Assembly: GCA_003512825.1 (NCBI GenBank)
Contig: DOOI01000091.1
Location: 1-58,391, forward strand
DNA from: Paracoccaceae bacterium
Lineage (GTDB): Bacteria; Pseudomonadota; Alphaproteobacteria; Rhodobacterales; Rhodobacteraceae
DNA: 58,391 nt
Direction: 5' to 3'
Under the pieces are notes generated by a model. It worked only from the letters and a program-made list of their open reading frames with translations. It searched no databases and was not told where the DNA came from. Below, piece by piece: positions 47,903 through 56,324 of this stretch. The translations under genes and the position numbers were made by a program. Position 1 is the stretch's first letter; the number at the start of each line of letters is the position of its first letter.

Positions 47903-48373
47903 ATGCGTTCGCTTTCTATCCTCCTCGTCGCGTTTGGCCTTTGGATCGCGACACCGGTTGAGGCCTGCGTCGTGCCGAAGATCGCCGTTAAAGAGGCCGC
48001 GCGCGTTGTGGCGATGGTCAACGAGGTGCGCCAAGCCAATGGATTGACGCCTTTGGCCCCAAATGCGCGCCTTCAACAAGCAGCACAGGCGCATAGTTGC
48101 TTCATGGCAGATATTGGCAAGATGACACATGCGGGCGCCGGAAGCTCGTCGGCTGGGGATCGAGCGCGAGCGGCTGGGTATCGCTGGCGGTTCGTTGCCG
48201 AAAACGTCGCTTGGGGCCAAGAAGATGCACCGCGTGTTGTGGCAGGTTGGGGCGCCTCTGCGCCGCATCGGCGCAACATTTTGAGCAAAGATGCAAAAGA
48301 GATTGGTGTAGCGCTGCGGCATGGGAAGACTGGTCAGGCGTATTGGACGCTCCTTTTGGCGGCGTCGCAATGA
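47903..48373 (+). CDS. Secreted CAP/SCP-like protein
   Basis: 156 residues with a signal peptide ([21 protein letters not shown], probable cleavage before C22) and a CAP domain: [28 protein letters not shown], a His in KMTHAGAG, and [11 protein letters not shown]. Bacterial CAP proteins are periplasmic or extracellular with unclear function. It is inserted between pdxJ and acpS; its stop overlaps the acpS ATG (ATGA). A Cys after the signal peptide hints at a lipoprotein but the lipobox VEAC is not ideal. Confidence 0.85.
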   Translation: MRSLSILLVAFGLWIATPVEACVVPKIAVKEAARVVAMVNEVRQANGLTPLAPNARLQQAAQAHSCFMADIGKMTHAGAGSSSAGDRARAAGYRWRFVAENVAWGQEDAPRVVAGWGASAPHRRNILSKDAKEIGVALRHGKTGQAYWTLLLAASQ

Positions 48374-48822
48374 TCCTAGGAATTGGCACTGACCTCGCAA
48401 ATATCGAGCGTATTTCCGCGACGTTGACGCGGTTTGGTGACAGATTTCGCAATAGGGTGTTCACAGAGGCCGAGCAGATCAAAGCGGAGCGGCGCAAAGA
48501 TGTTGCAGGCACCTATGCGAAACGCTGGGCCGCGAAAGAGGCCTGTTCAAAAGCGCTTGGTACCGGGCTTCGGATGGGGATTTCTTGGAAGGATATGGGG
48601 GTCACAAACCTTCGCTCTGGTCAGCCTGTCATGCATTTGACGGGCTGGGCTGCCGAAAGGCTCAAGGAAATGACCCCTGAGGGCCATGAGGCGATTGTGC
48701 ATGTCACGCTGACAGATGATCACCCTTGGGCGCAGGCCTTTGTCGTCATTGAGGCGCGGCCACTGGATGACCCTGAGGCGCGGGGGCTGCGCTTGACACC
48801 GCCGCCGCGCCCACGCATGTAA
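48370..48822 (+). CDS. acpS: Holo-[acyl-carrier-protein] synthase
   Basis: Transfers 4'-phosphopantetheine from CoA to ACP. 150 residues; [12 protein letters not shown] with the magnesium Asp (D8), the FTEAEQ motif and [19 protein letters not shown] 48370 overlaps the CAP gene stop. It is followed 27 bases later by lepB. Confidence 0.95.
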   Translation: MILGIGTDLANIERISATLTRFGDRFRNRVFTEAEQIKAERRKDVAGTYAKRWAAKEACSKALGTGLRMGISWKDMGVTNLRSGQPVMHLTGWAAERLKEMTPEGHEAIVHVTLTDDHPWAQAFVVIEARPLDDPEARGLRLTPPPRPRM

Positions 48823-48849
48823 CCTCCATTCCCTCAGAGAGGACAGAAC

Positions 48850-49680
48850 ATGGCCGAAAAGACGCAGAACGGGATTGTGGAGACGATAAAGACTATCGTT
48901 TACGCCCTTCTCATCGCGGGTGTTTTCCGCACTTTGTTTTTTCAGCCGTTTTGGATTCCGTCGGGTTCGATGAAGGACACGTTGCTGATCGGTGATTTCC
49001 TTTTCGTCAACAAAATGTCCTACGGTTATTCTTATGCGTCTTGCCCAACGATCCGCCTCGGGGTGATTGGGCTGGATGTTGATGCCAAAGATATTTGCGG
49101 CTTTCTGGACGGGGACAATACCCGGCTGTTTGGTGGCGAGCCTGAGCGGGGCGATGTGGTTGTGTTCCGCCATCCGGTGGCCGGAAGCGATTATATCAAG
49201 CGCTTGATCGGGCTTCCCGGTGATACCGTGCAGATCAAGGCCGGGTTGCTGCATCTGAATGGTCAAGCGGTCAGCGTGGCGGATGCCGGCACCTTTGAAG
49301 AGATGATGGCACCGCAAGGGCCTCAAGGCCTGCGGCCGCGTTGTGAAAATGGCGCTGTGGGTGAGGGCGGGAATTGCGTGAAGTCGCGTCAGCGTGAAAC
49401 GCTGCCCAATGGCCGCACGCATGATATTCTCAATATCGGCACGCAGATGACCGATGATACGCCTGTTTATACGGTTCCTTCGGGGCATTTCTTCTTTATG
49501 GGCGACAACCGCGATAATTCCACTGACAGTCGCGTGCCGCAGGCCGCTGGTGGCGTGGGGTTTGTGCCGCTGGAAAACCTGATTGGTCGGGCGGATCGGA
49601 TCATGTTCTCGTCGGCGGGACGCTCTATGCTGGCGTTCTGGACATGGAGATCTGATCGGTTCTTCAAGGGGATCGAGTGA
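48850..49680 (+). CDS. lepB: Signal peptidase I
   Basis: Removes signal peptides at the periplasmic face of the inner membrane. 276 residues: N-terminal membrane span ([19 protein letters not shown]), nucleophile S40 ([11 protein letters not shown]), general base K117 ([13 protein letters not shown]) and the [11 protein letters not shown] box. An insert between the conserved boxes carries three cysteines ([24 protein letters not shown]). It overlaps rnc in GTGA. Confidence 0.96.
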   Translation: MAEKTQNGIVETIKTIVYALLIAGVFRTLFFQPFWIPSGSMKDTLLIGDFLFVNKMSYGYSYASCPTIRLGVIGLDVDAKDICGFLDGDNTRLFGGEPERGDVVVFRHPVAGSDYIKRLIGLPGDTVQIKAGLLHLNGQAVSVADAGTFEEMMAPQGPQGLRPRCENGAVGEGGNCVKSRQRETLPNGRTHDILNIGTQMTDDTPVYTVPSGHFFFMGDNRDNSTDSRVPQAAGGVGFVPLENLIGRADRIMFSSAGRSMLAFWTWRSDRFFKGIE

Positions 49681-50357
49681 AGCTCTCGGCGGAGGTGAAG
49701 GCCTTTGAAGGCCGACTGGGCTATGTTTTTTCGCGCCCAGAATTGTTGATCCGCGCGCTGACGCATTCGTCGTTTGCCACGGCAACAGGGGATAATCAGC
49801 GCCTCGAATTTCTGGGTGACCGGGTGCTTGGGCTGGTGATGGCTGAAGCGCTCTTGATGGCGGATAAAGGGGCCTCTGAGGGTCTTTTGGCACCGCGTTT
49901 CAATGCATTGGTTCGCAAGGAAGCCTGTGCCGACGTGGCGCGCCAGATTGATCTGGGGGATGTGCTGCGACTGGGGCGGTCAGAGATGATGACAGGCGGT
50001 CGGCGTAAAGAGGCGCTCTTGGGGGATGCGATGGAAGCGGTGATCGCTGCGGTCTATCGCGATGCCGGGTTTGATGCGGCCAAACGCGTGGTTCTTCGGC
50101 TTTGGGGGCGGCGAATCGATCATGTGGAAGCTGATGCACGCGACGCCAAGACATCGTTGCAGGAATGGGCGCAAGGGCGCGGCTTGAAGCCCCCGTCCTA
50201 TGTTGAAACTGGTCGCGAGGGGCCGGACCATGCGCCGATTTTCACCATTGAAGCACGACTGGAGACAGGCGAAATGGCCTCTGCTTCGGCCCCTTCAAAA
50301 CGGGCCGCCGAGCAATCCGCAGCGCGGGATTTGCTTGCACAGCTGACTGGAGGATAA
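49677..50357 (+). CDS. rnc: Ribonuclease III
   Basis: Double-stranded RNA endonuclease for rRNA and mRNA processing. 226 residues: catalytic signature [13 protein letters not shown] (40-52), the later [16 protein letters not shown] acidic site, and a C-terminal dsRNA-binding domain ([11 protein letters not shown] to the end). The start is GTG 49677, overlapping the lepB stop. Confidence 0.96.
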   Translation: MKLSAEVKAFEGRLGYVFSRPELLIRALTHSSFATATGDNQRLEFLGDRVLGLVMAEALLMADKGASEGLLAPRFNALVRKEACADVARQIDLGDVLRLGRSEMMTGGRRKEALLGDAMEAVIAAVYRDAGFDAAKRVVLRLWGRRIDHVEADARDAKTSLQEWAQGRGLKPPSYVETGREGPDHAPIFTIEARLETGEMASASAPSKRAAEQSAARDLLAQLTGG

Positions 50358-50362
50358 GCCAG

Positions 50363-50908
50363 ATGCCAGCCCCGCGCCTTTATCTAACAGGGGCATCGGG
50401 GACGGGTACAACGACGCTCGGTCGTGCTCTGGGGGCCCGATTGGGCTTGCCGCATGTGGATACGGATGATCATTTTTGGCTTTCGTCTGATCCCCCCTTC
50501 ACCCATCGGCGGGCGCCACACGAGCGAGGTGCAAGCCTTGAAGCCGCTTTGGGGGCAGACGGTTGGATCGTGACGGGGGCCTGTGAGGGCTGGGGCGACG
50601 CGGCGATTTCCAAGGTCAATGGCATTGTGTTCTTGAGCCTGAACCGGGCGCAGCGGCTTGTGCGCTTGCGGCGGCGCGAGGCTGCTCGCTTTGGGCCTCG
50701 AATTTTGCCGGGTGGGGACATGGTAGAGCTGCATCGCGGGTTTCTCGATTGGGCGATGTCCTATGACGATGCCGATGCACCTGGGCGGTCGCGCCATAGG
50801 CAAGAGGCGTGGTTGGAGCGGCAACGCGCACCTGTGTTGCGGCTTGATGCGGTGGGCGCAGTTAACGACATGGTTCAGAAGGTGATTGAGGGGTTGCAGA
50901 TTACCTAA
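50363..50908 (+). CDS. P-loop NTPase, adenylate-kinase-like
   Basis: 181 residues. The N-terminal loop reads LTGASGTGTTTLGRAL (about 8-23): the Walker A shape but with Thr where the invariant Lys normally sits. HVDTDDHFWL gives an NMP-kinase-like acidic motif, and VRLRRREAARFG resembles a lid region. A group of Rhodobacterales proteins shares this loop. A small-molecule or nucleotide kinase role is possible but activity is uncertain. It starts 5 bases after rnc and overlaps the convergent nuclease gene by four bases. Confidence 0.72.
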   Translation: MPAPRLYLTGASGTGTTTLGRALGARLGLPHVDTDDHFWLSSDPPFTHRRAPHERGASLEAALGADGWIVTGACEGWGDAAISKVNGIVFLSLNRAQRLVRLRRREAARFGPRILPGGDMVELHRGFLDWAMSYDDADAPGRSRHRQEAWLERQRAPVLRLDAVGAVNDMVQKVIEGLQIT

Positions 50909-51453
50909 GAACCTCTGGGTGGAAACATCCCGCGTTGTCGAGCCGCGGCGCGCCAAAGCTTTTTTCGAGCATCGGGCGTTTCAAATTGGGCATAGCAGCC
51001 ATTCGAATATTTTGGCCAATCAATGGCCAATCCAAGCCTGACCAATTCTTCTGACAAGTCGCGCCCATCGAGCAAATAACAGCGGGCGACCTCGCGGTTA
51101 TAGCTTTGATCTTTGCAAAATTCGGCCCTAATGACATGGCCTTTGGTGAGTGCAATCATCGCGCTTTTTGCTTTTCTACCATAGGGATGGTCCATCTCGG
51201 GTGCATCAATTCCGAAAATTCGTATGGCGTAATTTCCAATTTGGATCGTATCTCCGTCGACCACCCAACATTTTCCTGAAAGGGTATTTGCACATGTTTC
51301 AACAGGGGCTTTTTTGTTCTTGGAGGGCGGGGCGTACCTAGGCCTTGGAGTGCGTCGAGTTGCTCGGGCTTGTGGTTTACTTTGCGGACTTAGAGATGTG
51401 CCAAGCAGGTAAACGACACCAGCGAGCACCGCGAGAACTAGAATAGCTTCCAT
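50905..51453 (-). CDS. Membrane-anchored thermonuclease-like (SNase) protein
   Basis: 182 residues: N-terminal membrane anchor or signal (ILVLAVLAGVVYLLGTSL), a basic linker, then a staphylococcal-nuclease fold with VVDGDTIQIG, IRIFGIDAPEMDHPYG and the later LDGRDLSEELVRLGLAI. Acidic and Arg residues of the SNase site look mostly kept. The coding DNA and the 127 bases upstream are clearly more AT-rich than the flanking rnc and era, and it is the only minus-strand gene in this block, suggesting later insertion. Confidence 0.85.
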   Translation of the reverse strand: MEAILVLAVLAGVVYLLGTSLSPQSKPQARATRRTPRPRYAPPSKNKKAPVETCANTLSGKCWVVDGDTIQIGNYAIRIFGIDAPEMDHPYGRKAKSAMIALTKGHVIRAEFCKDQSYNREVARCYLLDGRDLSEELVRLGLAIDWPKYSNGCYAQFETPDARKKLWRAAARQRGMFPPRGS

Positions 51454-51580
51454 TTGAAAACTTTATAGAATGAACATAACCACAAATGCATCTTATGCGT
51501 GTAAACGGTGCGCGCGCAACTAGATTTCACATAGTGAACGCCTACTGGCGCGGGGGTGAAATATCGGCTATGGGCGGCGC

Positions 51581-52489
51581 ATGAACACACGCGCCGGATT
51601 TGTAGCCCTGATCGGAGAGCCCAACGCGGGCAAATCCACCCTCCTTAATCGCATGGTGGGGGCGAAGGTTTCTATTGTCACCCATAAGGTTCAAACGACG
51701 CGAACGCGCATTCGTGGCGTCGCTTTGGCGGGTGAGGCGCAGATCGTTTTTGTTGATACGCCAGGGCTATTTAAGCCGCGTCGGCGGTTGGATCGGGCGA
51801 TGGTTGCTGCGGCTTGGGGGGGAGCGGCGGATGCGGATGTGATCGTGCTTCTTATTGAGGCGCATCGTGGGTTGACGGAGGGGGTGAAGCGCATTCTCGA
51901 CGGGCTGCCCGCGGTGGCGAAGGGGCGGAAGGTGGCTTTGGCCATCAACAAGATCGACCGCACGGAGGCGCCGAAGCTTTTGAAGCTGACGCAAGAGATC
52001 AACGAGCGCTTTGAATTTTCCAAGACATTCATGATTTCTGCGGAAAAAGGCCATGGCGTGGAAGCGCTGCGGGATTGGCTGGCGATGGAATTGCCTGAGA
52101 GTCCATGGCTTTACCCAGAAGATCAGCTGGCAGATTTGCCAATGCGGATGATTGCGGCGGAGATGACGCGGGAGAAGCTGACGCTTCGGCTGCATCAGGA
52201 ATTGCCATACCAGTTGACCGTTGAAACCGAGATGTGGACCGAAAAGCCAGATGGATCTGCGCGGATTGACCAGTTGATCTATGTCTCGCGCCCCGGTCAC
52301 AAGGGCATCATTCTGGGCAATAAGGGCGAAACTATTAAGGCGATCGGGCAGTCCGCGCGGGCCGAAATTGAAGAGTTCCTTGGCCGAAAAGTCCATTTAT
52401 TCCTGCAGGTTAAGGTTCGCGAGAACTGGTTGGATGAGGCGGAGCGCTATTCGGAAATGGGCCTTGATTTTAAGGATGGCAATGCTTGA
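51581..52489 (+). CDS. era: GTPase Era
   Basis: Essential GTPase for 30S subunit maturation. 302 residues: G1 GEPNAGKSTLLNRM (12-25), G3 DTPGLFKP, G4 NKID, and a C-terminal KH domain (GHKGIILGNKGETIKAIGQSAR). It overlaps the DUF1491 gene by eight bases. Confidence 0.97.
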   Translation: MNTRAGFVALIGEPNAGKSTLLNRMVGAKVSIVTHKVQTTRTRIRGVALAGEAQIVFVDTPGLFKPRRRLDRAMVAAAWGGAADADVIVLLIEAHRGLTEGVKRILDGLPAVAKGRKVALAINKIDRTEAPKLLKLTQEINERFEFSKTFMISAEKGHGVEALRDWLAMELPESPWLYPEDQLADLPMRMIAAEMTREKLTLRLHQELPYQLTVETEMWTEKPDGSARIDQLIYVSRPGHKGIILGNKGETIKAIGQSARAEIEEFLGRKVHLFLQVKVRENWLDEAERYSEMGLDFKDGNA

Positions 52490-52817
52490 GCCACGGCTCA
52501 CAGCCCGGTTTTGGGTGGATGCCTATCTGACCCGACTGCGGCTGCACGACATTCCCGCCTTCATTGTCGCCCATGGAGATGACACGGCAGGCGCGGTCAT
52601 CGTCAAACTTTCCCCGCTGAACGGCACCGCCACGGCCTATGCGCGGGCTTGGGATTTATCAACAGGTGCAAGGGCTTGGACCGTTTTGGCGCAGGGTGCC
52701 GAGCCAGAAGTGGACGCCGCGATCCGACGTCAACGCGGGTATGATCCCGACCTTTGGGTGATCGAAGTCGAAGACCGGGCGTGGCGGCATTTGCTGGGCG
52801 ATGAGGGCTTGGCCTGA
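52482..52817 (+). CDS. DUF1491 family protein
   Basis: 111 residues, an alphaproteobacterial family usually placed between era and recO. Features are LTARFWVDAYLTRLRL near the start, AGAVIVKLSPLNG and RQRGYDPDLWVIEVEDR. No catalytic motif is known. ATG 52482 lies inside the era 3' end with AAGGA upstream. Confidence 0.88.
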   Translation: MLEPRLTARFWVDAYLTRLRLHDIPAFIVAHGDDTAGAVIVKLSPLNGTATAYARAWDLSTGARAWTVLAQGAEPEVDAAIRRQRGYDPDLWVIEVEDRAWRHLLGDEGLA

Positions 52818-53001
52818 CAGATTAAGCCAATCTCACCCCATCGTCCCGGGCTGTTCATCTTTGGCGATTTTGACGAAATTTGACGTATGATTTACGTATG
52901 GGTGGTGTCTGGCCCACGTCATGACGTGTTGCCTTAACTTTTCCCGCGCCGAATGCGATGGTTTGCGGGAGACTGCACCCCAAAGAGAGGCGACTGGCAG
53001 G

Positions 53002-53724
53002 ATGATCGAATGGCGTGACACCGCGATTTGTCTGGGCTCTCGCCCGCATGGTGAAAGCGCCGTTATTCTGGACGTGTTCACGCCGAACCAAGGACGGCAT
53101 TCGGGGATGGTGCGCGGGGGGGCGGGCCGGAAGATGGGGCCGATTCTACAACCGGGCGCGCAGCTGGATGTGGTGTGGAAAGCCCGGCTTGACGATCATC
53201 TGGGGTCGTTCACCGTGGAGCCTGTTCGCAGCCGTATGGCGCAGGCGCTGGCGCATCGGGTGGCGTTGCATGGCGTCTCGGCGGTGACCGAGACGCTGCG
53301 TGTGGTTCTGGCCGAACGCGACCCGCATCCCCGGCTGTATCGCGCGACAGAAGGGTTGCTTGATTTGCTCGATCAACCGGACCTTTGGCCTTTGGGGTAT
53401 CTGCGCTGGGAGATGTTGCTGTTGGAGGTCTTGGGGTTTGGGCTGGATTTGGACCGCTGTGTCACAAGTGGGAGCACAGAGGATCTGGTGTATATCTCGC
53501 CAAAGAGTGGCCGCGCGGTAAGCCGGGTGGCGGCTGGCGATTGGGCGGATCGGCTTTTGCCGATGGTGCCATGTTTGCGCGGGGCTGATGGGGAAAATGC
53601 GGATGTAGCGGCCGCGCTGGACGTGACGGGGTATTTTCTAGCCAAGAATGGCACGGTGGAGGGTAAGCTGCCCGAAGCACGCGCGCGGTTTTTGGCGGTG
53701 CTGCGGAGTTCAGGGGGCGTTTGA
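53002..53724 (+). CDS. recO: DNA repair protein RecO
   Basis: Helps RecA load on gaps in the RecFOR pathway. 240 residues: N-terminal OB-fold (IEWRDTAICLGSRPHGESAVILDVF and HSGMVRGG) and a helical C-terminal region (YLRWEMLLLEVLGFGLDLDRC). The zinc-finger cysteines of some RecO proteins are partly present (C155-like DRCVTSG). ATG 53002 follows AGAGAGG. The gap 52818-53001 holds a short direct repeat, ACGTATG, twice near 52885-52900 and probably the promoter. Confidence 0.94.
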   Translation: MIEWRDTAICLGSRPHGESAVILDVFTPNQGRHSGMVRGGAGRKMGPILQPGAQLDVVWKARLDDHLGSFTVEPVRSRMAQALAHRVALHGVSAVTETLRVVLAERDPHPRLYRATEGLLDLLDQPDLWPLGYLRWEMLLLEVLGFGLDLDRCVTSGSTEDLVYISPKSGRAVSRVAAGDWADRLLPMVPCLRGADGENADVAAALDVTGYFLAKNGTVEGKLPEARARFLAVLRSSGGV

Positions 53725-53960
53725 TGTGGAGAGGAGTGATATTCGCTTTTTCACTCGGCCTCTTGGGCGTCTGTGCCAGCATGTTCTATGGCCAGTTTTA
53801 TCAATGGCGCGCTTGTTTCAATGACTTGGGGCGTTGTTTCGACCCGGAAACGGGTGTGGTCTATCAGGCGCAGTCAGGGGTGGTGTGGCTGATGTTGACG
53901 GTATTGGTATTCGCGGGCGTGCTGTATCAGGTCTGGAAATGGTGCAGAGCCGAGGAGTGA
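53724..53960 (+). CDS. Small two-span membrane protein
   Basis: 78 residues with two hydrophobic segments (VIFAFSLGLLGVCASMFYG and VVWLMLTVLVFAGVLYQVW) around a loop with two cysteines (RACFNDLGRCFD). Not recognised. ATG 53724 overlaps the recO stop, so it is translated from the same message. Confidence 0.6.
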   Translation: MWRGVIFAFSLGLLGVCASMFYGQFYQWRACFNDLGRCFDPETGVVYQAQSGVVWLMLTVLVFAGVLYQVWKWCRAEE

Positions 53961-54006
53961 CAGAGGGTCTGCGCCTGCGCGCCTGATTGGGCCGCACGCA
54001 TCAAGC

Positions 54007-54561
54007 TTAGCGCAGGGCCAGCACCAGATCCACCAGAGTGCCCATCGCGGCGCCGGGATCTTCTGAGTTGCGACGGCTGAGATCGGCCAGACCGATGCCT
54101 GCGCCCAAGAGCAGGCGCGCAATTTCGGGATTGGTAATGCCCATATCGCCAAGAAGGCCGTGCAGGAGCGTCAGGCTGTGGGTGTCTATCGCGGCCAGTG
54201 TGTCGGCGGCCGCGGGGGTGCCAAGGGCCCAAGCGCGCACGGCAGGGCCAAGCGGCGTGTCGGCAAGATCTGGGGTCAGGACGCGCGGAGCAATCTGGCC
54301 AAAGCGACGCAATTGCGCGGCGGGGGTCAGGCTGCGGGCAAGTTCAGCGGAAAGTGCTGTGGTGGCTTCGGCTTGCCATGCCGCAAGCATGGCGCGGTGA
54401 AAGGTGGGGACATCGGCAAAATGCCAATAGAACGAACCTTTGGTGGTTTCCAAGCGGCGCGCGAGCGGCTCGGCGCGCACGGCCTCCGGCCCCTCTGTCA
54501 CCAGAGCTGAAAAACCGACGCGGATCCAATCTTTGGGTGTGAGGCGAGGTTTGCGGTCCAT
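54007..54561 (-). CDS. TetR-family transcriptional regulator
   Basis: 184 residues. N-terminal helix-turn-helix (PKDWIRVGFSALVTEGPEAVR, then EPLARRLETTKGSFYWHFAD) is typical of TetR; the C-terminal ligand domain is Ala/Leu-rich. ATG 54561 is chosen over a TTG at 54597. It lies downstream of the sulfatase on the same strand (81-base gap 54562-54642), so it may control that cluster. Confidence 0.9.
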   Translation of the reverse strand: MDRKPRLTPKDWIRVGFSALVTEGPEAVRAEPLARRLETTKGSFYWHFADVPTFHRAMLAAWQAEATTALSAELARSLTPAAQLRRFGQIAPRVLTPDLADTPLGPAVRAWALGTPAAADTLAAIDTHSLTLLHGLLGDMGITNPEIARLLLGAGIGLADLSRRNSEDPGAAMGTLVDLVLALR

Positions 54562-54642
54562 ATGTGCAGAGTTACGTCTCGGCCCGTGGTTGTGCAATTG
54601 CAGAAACGTCGCTGCGTTCGAAATTTTCTCGCAAAAGGAGAG

Positions 54643-56316
54643 TTAGTCGGAAAACCGTTGTTTTGGGGCCGCACCGCGATATTTGATGCTCAATTCCTCG
54701 GCAATATCGGTTTCGTCATGCAGGCCAAGGAGGATGCCGCGGCGCAGGGATTTGCCGGCCATTTTGGTGATATCGGCCTCGCTGCGGGTGACGCGCTGTG
54801 ACATGCGGCGGCCCCATTGGCCCAAGCGCTCATACATCAAGGCGATGATTTCGCGGTGTTCGGGGGCCTCTGAGGCGCCAAGATCGACAAATTCTTCGGG
54901 ATCGTTTTGGAGATCGAAGAGCATCGGGCGGAAGCCGCCTTCGGCGTGCATGAATTTCCAGCGCGCATCGGTGACCATGAAAAGGCGGGCATCGGCGGAG
55001 CGGGTGACGAGGGTTTTGGCGAAGGGGCGCAAGGAGTAGTCATATTCGCTGATGGCGAAGTCGCGCCAGTTCTGGGGCGGCTGGCCATGAAGGAATGGCA
55101 AGAGCGAGCGGCCTTCGACGATATGGCTGGGCACGGTGCCCCCGGCGAAATCAACAAAGGTGGCGGCGAGGTCGATTTGTTCGATGAGCGCGTCGGAGGT
55201 GGTGCCGCGGGTGGTATCCGCTTCGGGGGAGGGGTCGTATATGATGAGCGGCACTTTGACCGAGCATTCGTGAAAGAGGTCTTTCTCGCCGAGCCAATGA
55301 TCGCCCAAATAATCCCCGTGATCAGAGGTGAGCACGATCATGGTGTCTTTCATCCGGTCGGTTGCGTCGAGATAGGCAAAGAGGCGGCCCATCTGGTCAT
55401 CGCATTGTTTGATCAGGCCCATATAGGCGGGGATCGCCTTGGCGCGGACTTCCTCGCGCGAGAAACCGCGCCCGACCATGGTGTCCATAAAGGCGGCAAA
55501 GATCGGGTGGGGGTCGTCGCGCTCGCTGTCGCGCCGGGCGGCCTCGGGGACATGGTTGGGGCCGAACATGTCGTGATAGGGGGCGGGGACGATATAGGGC
55601 CAATGCGGCTTGATATAGCTGACATGCGCGCACCACGGGCCTTTGGCTTGTTCGATGAATTCGATGGTTTTGGTGGTGAGCCAAGGGGTTTCGCTGTCTT
55701 CTTCGCGGATATTGGCGGGTTTGTCGGCGTTTTGCATGAACCAGCCAGAGGCGAGGTCGGGGCCGTTGGTGCCGGAGTTGGCAAAGTCGTGCCAAGGGTT
55801 TTCGGCCTCGTAGCCTTTGGATTTGAGGTATTCGTTATAGGGGCTGCGTTTTTGGTCGTAAAAGCCTTCGGGGCCTTCGGCCCAGAGGCCGTCGTCGCGC
55901 ACCCAGACGTCAAAGCCGCATTCGGCTTGGCGGGCGCCGATGAGGCTGTCGGGTTCCAGTCCGAGGCGGGCCATGCCTTCGGCGTCGGCGACCATATGGG
56001 TTTTGCCGATGAGCCAGCAGTCCATGCCGACGCGGCGGAGGTGGTCGGCCATGGTTTGCTCACCGACGCGGAGGGGAAAGCCGTTGAATTGCGCGCCATG
56101 GGATGACGGGTAACGGCCTGTGTAGGTGGACATACGCGAGGAGCCACAGATGGGAGATTGGCAATAGGCGCGGGTAAAGCGGACGCCCATTTGTGCGATC
56201 CGGTCGATATGGGGCGTGTGGAGCGTGGGGTGGCCCGCACAGGAGAGATAATCCCAGCGAAGTTGATCGAACATGATGAAAAGGATGTTCTTTTTAGGCT
56301 GGGCTTGTTCGGTCAT
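54643..56316 (-). CDS. Sulfatase / phosphonate monoester hydrolase superfamily protein
   Basis: 557 residues of the alkaline phosphatase superfamily. Metal site D17-Q18 (FIMFDQLRWD), nucleophile C57 in CGSSR (CxSxR instead of the common CxPSR; the Cys would become formylglycine), later TSDHGDYLGDH metal ligands and SYIKPHWPYI. The C-terminal SEYDYSLRPFAKTL and LFDLQNDPEEF blocks resemble phosphonate monoester hydrolases/arylsulfatases. No signal peptide, so probably cytoplasmic. It starts 8 bases after the dehalogenase-like gene stop and is in its operon. Confidence 0.88.
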   Translation of the reverse strand: MTEQAQPKKNILFIMFDQLRWDYLSCAGHPTLHTPHIDRIAQMGVRFTRAYCQSPICGSSRMSTYTGRYPSSHGAQFNGFPLRVGEQTMADHLRRVGMDCWLIGKTHMVADAEGMARLGLEPDSLIGARQAECGFDVWVRDDGLWAEGPEGFYDQKRSPYNEYLKSKGYEAENPWHDFANSGTNGPDLASGWFMQNADKPANIREEDSETPWLTTKTIEFIEQAKGPWCAHVSYIKPHWPYIVPAPYHDMFGPNHVPEAARRDSERDDPHPIFAAFMDTMVGRGFSREEVRAKAIPAYMGLIKQCDDQMGRLFAYLDATDRMKDTMIVLTSDHGDYLGDHWLGEKDLFHECSVKVPLIIYDPSPEADTTRGTTSDALIEQIDLAATFVDFAGGTVPSHIVEGRSLLPFLHGQPPQNWRDFAISEYDYSLRPFAKTLVTRSADARLFMVTDARWKFMHAEGGFRPMLFDLQNDPEEFVDLGASEAPEHREIIALMYERLGQWGRRMSQRVTRSEADITKMAGKSLRRGILLGLHDETDIAEELSIKYRGAAPKQRFSD

Positions 56317-56324
56317 GGGGCCTC

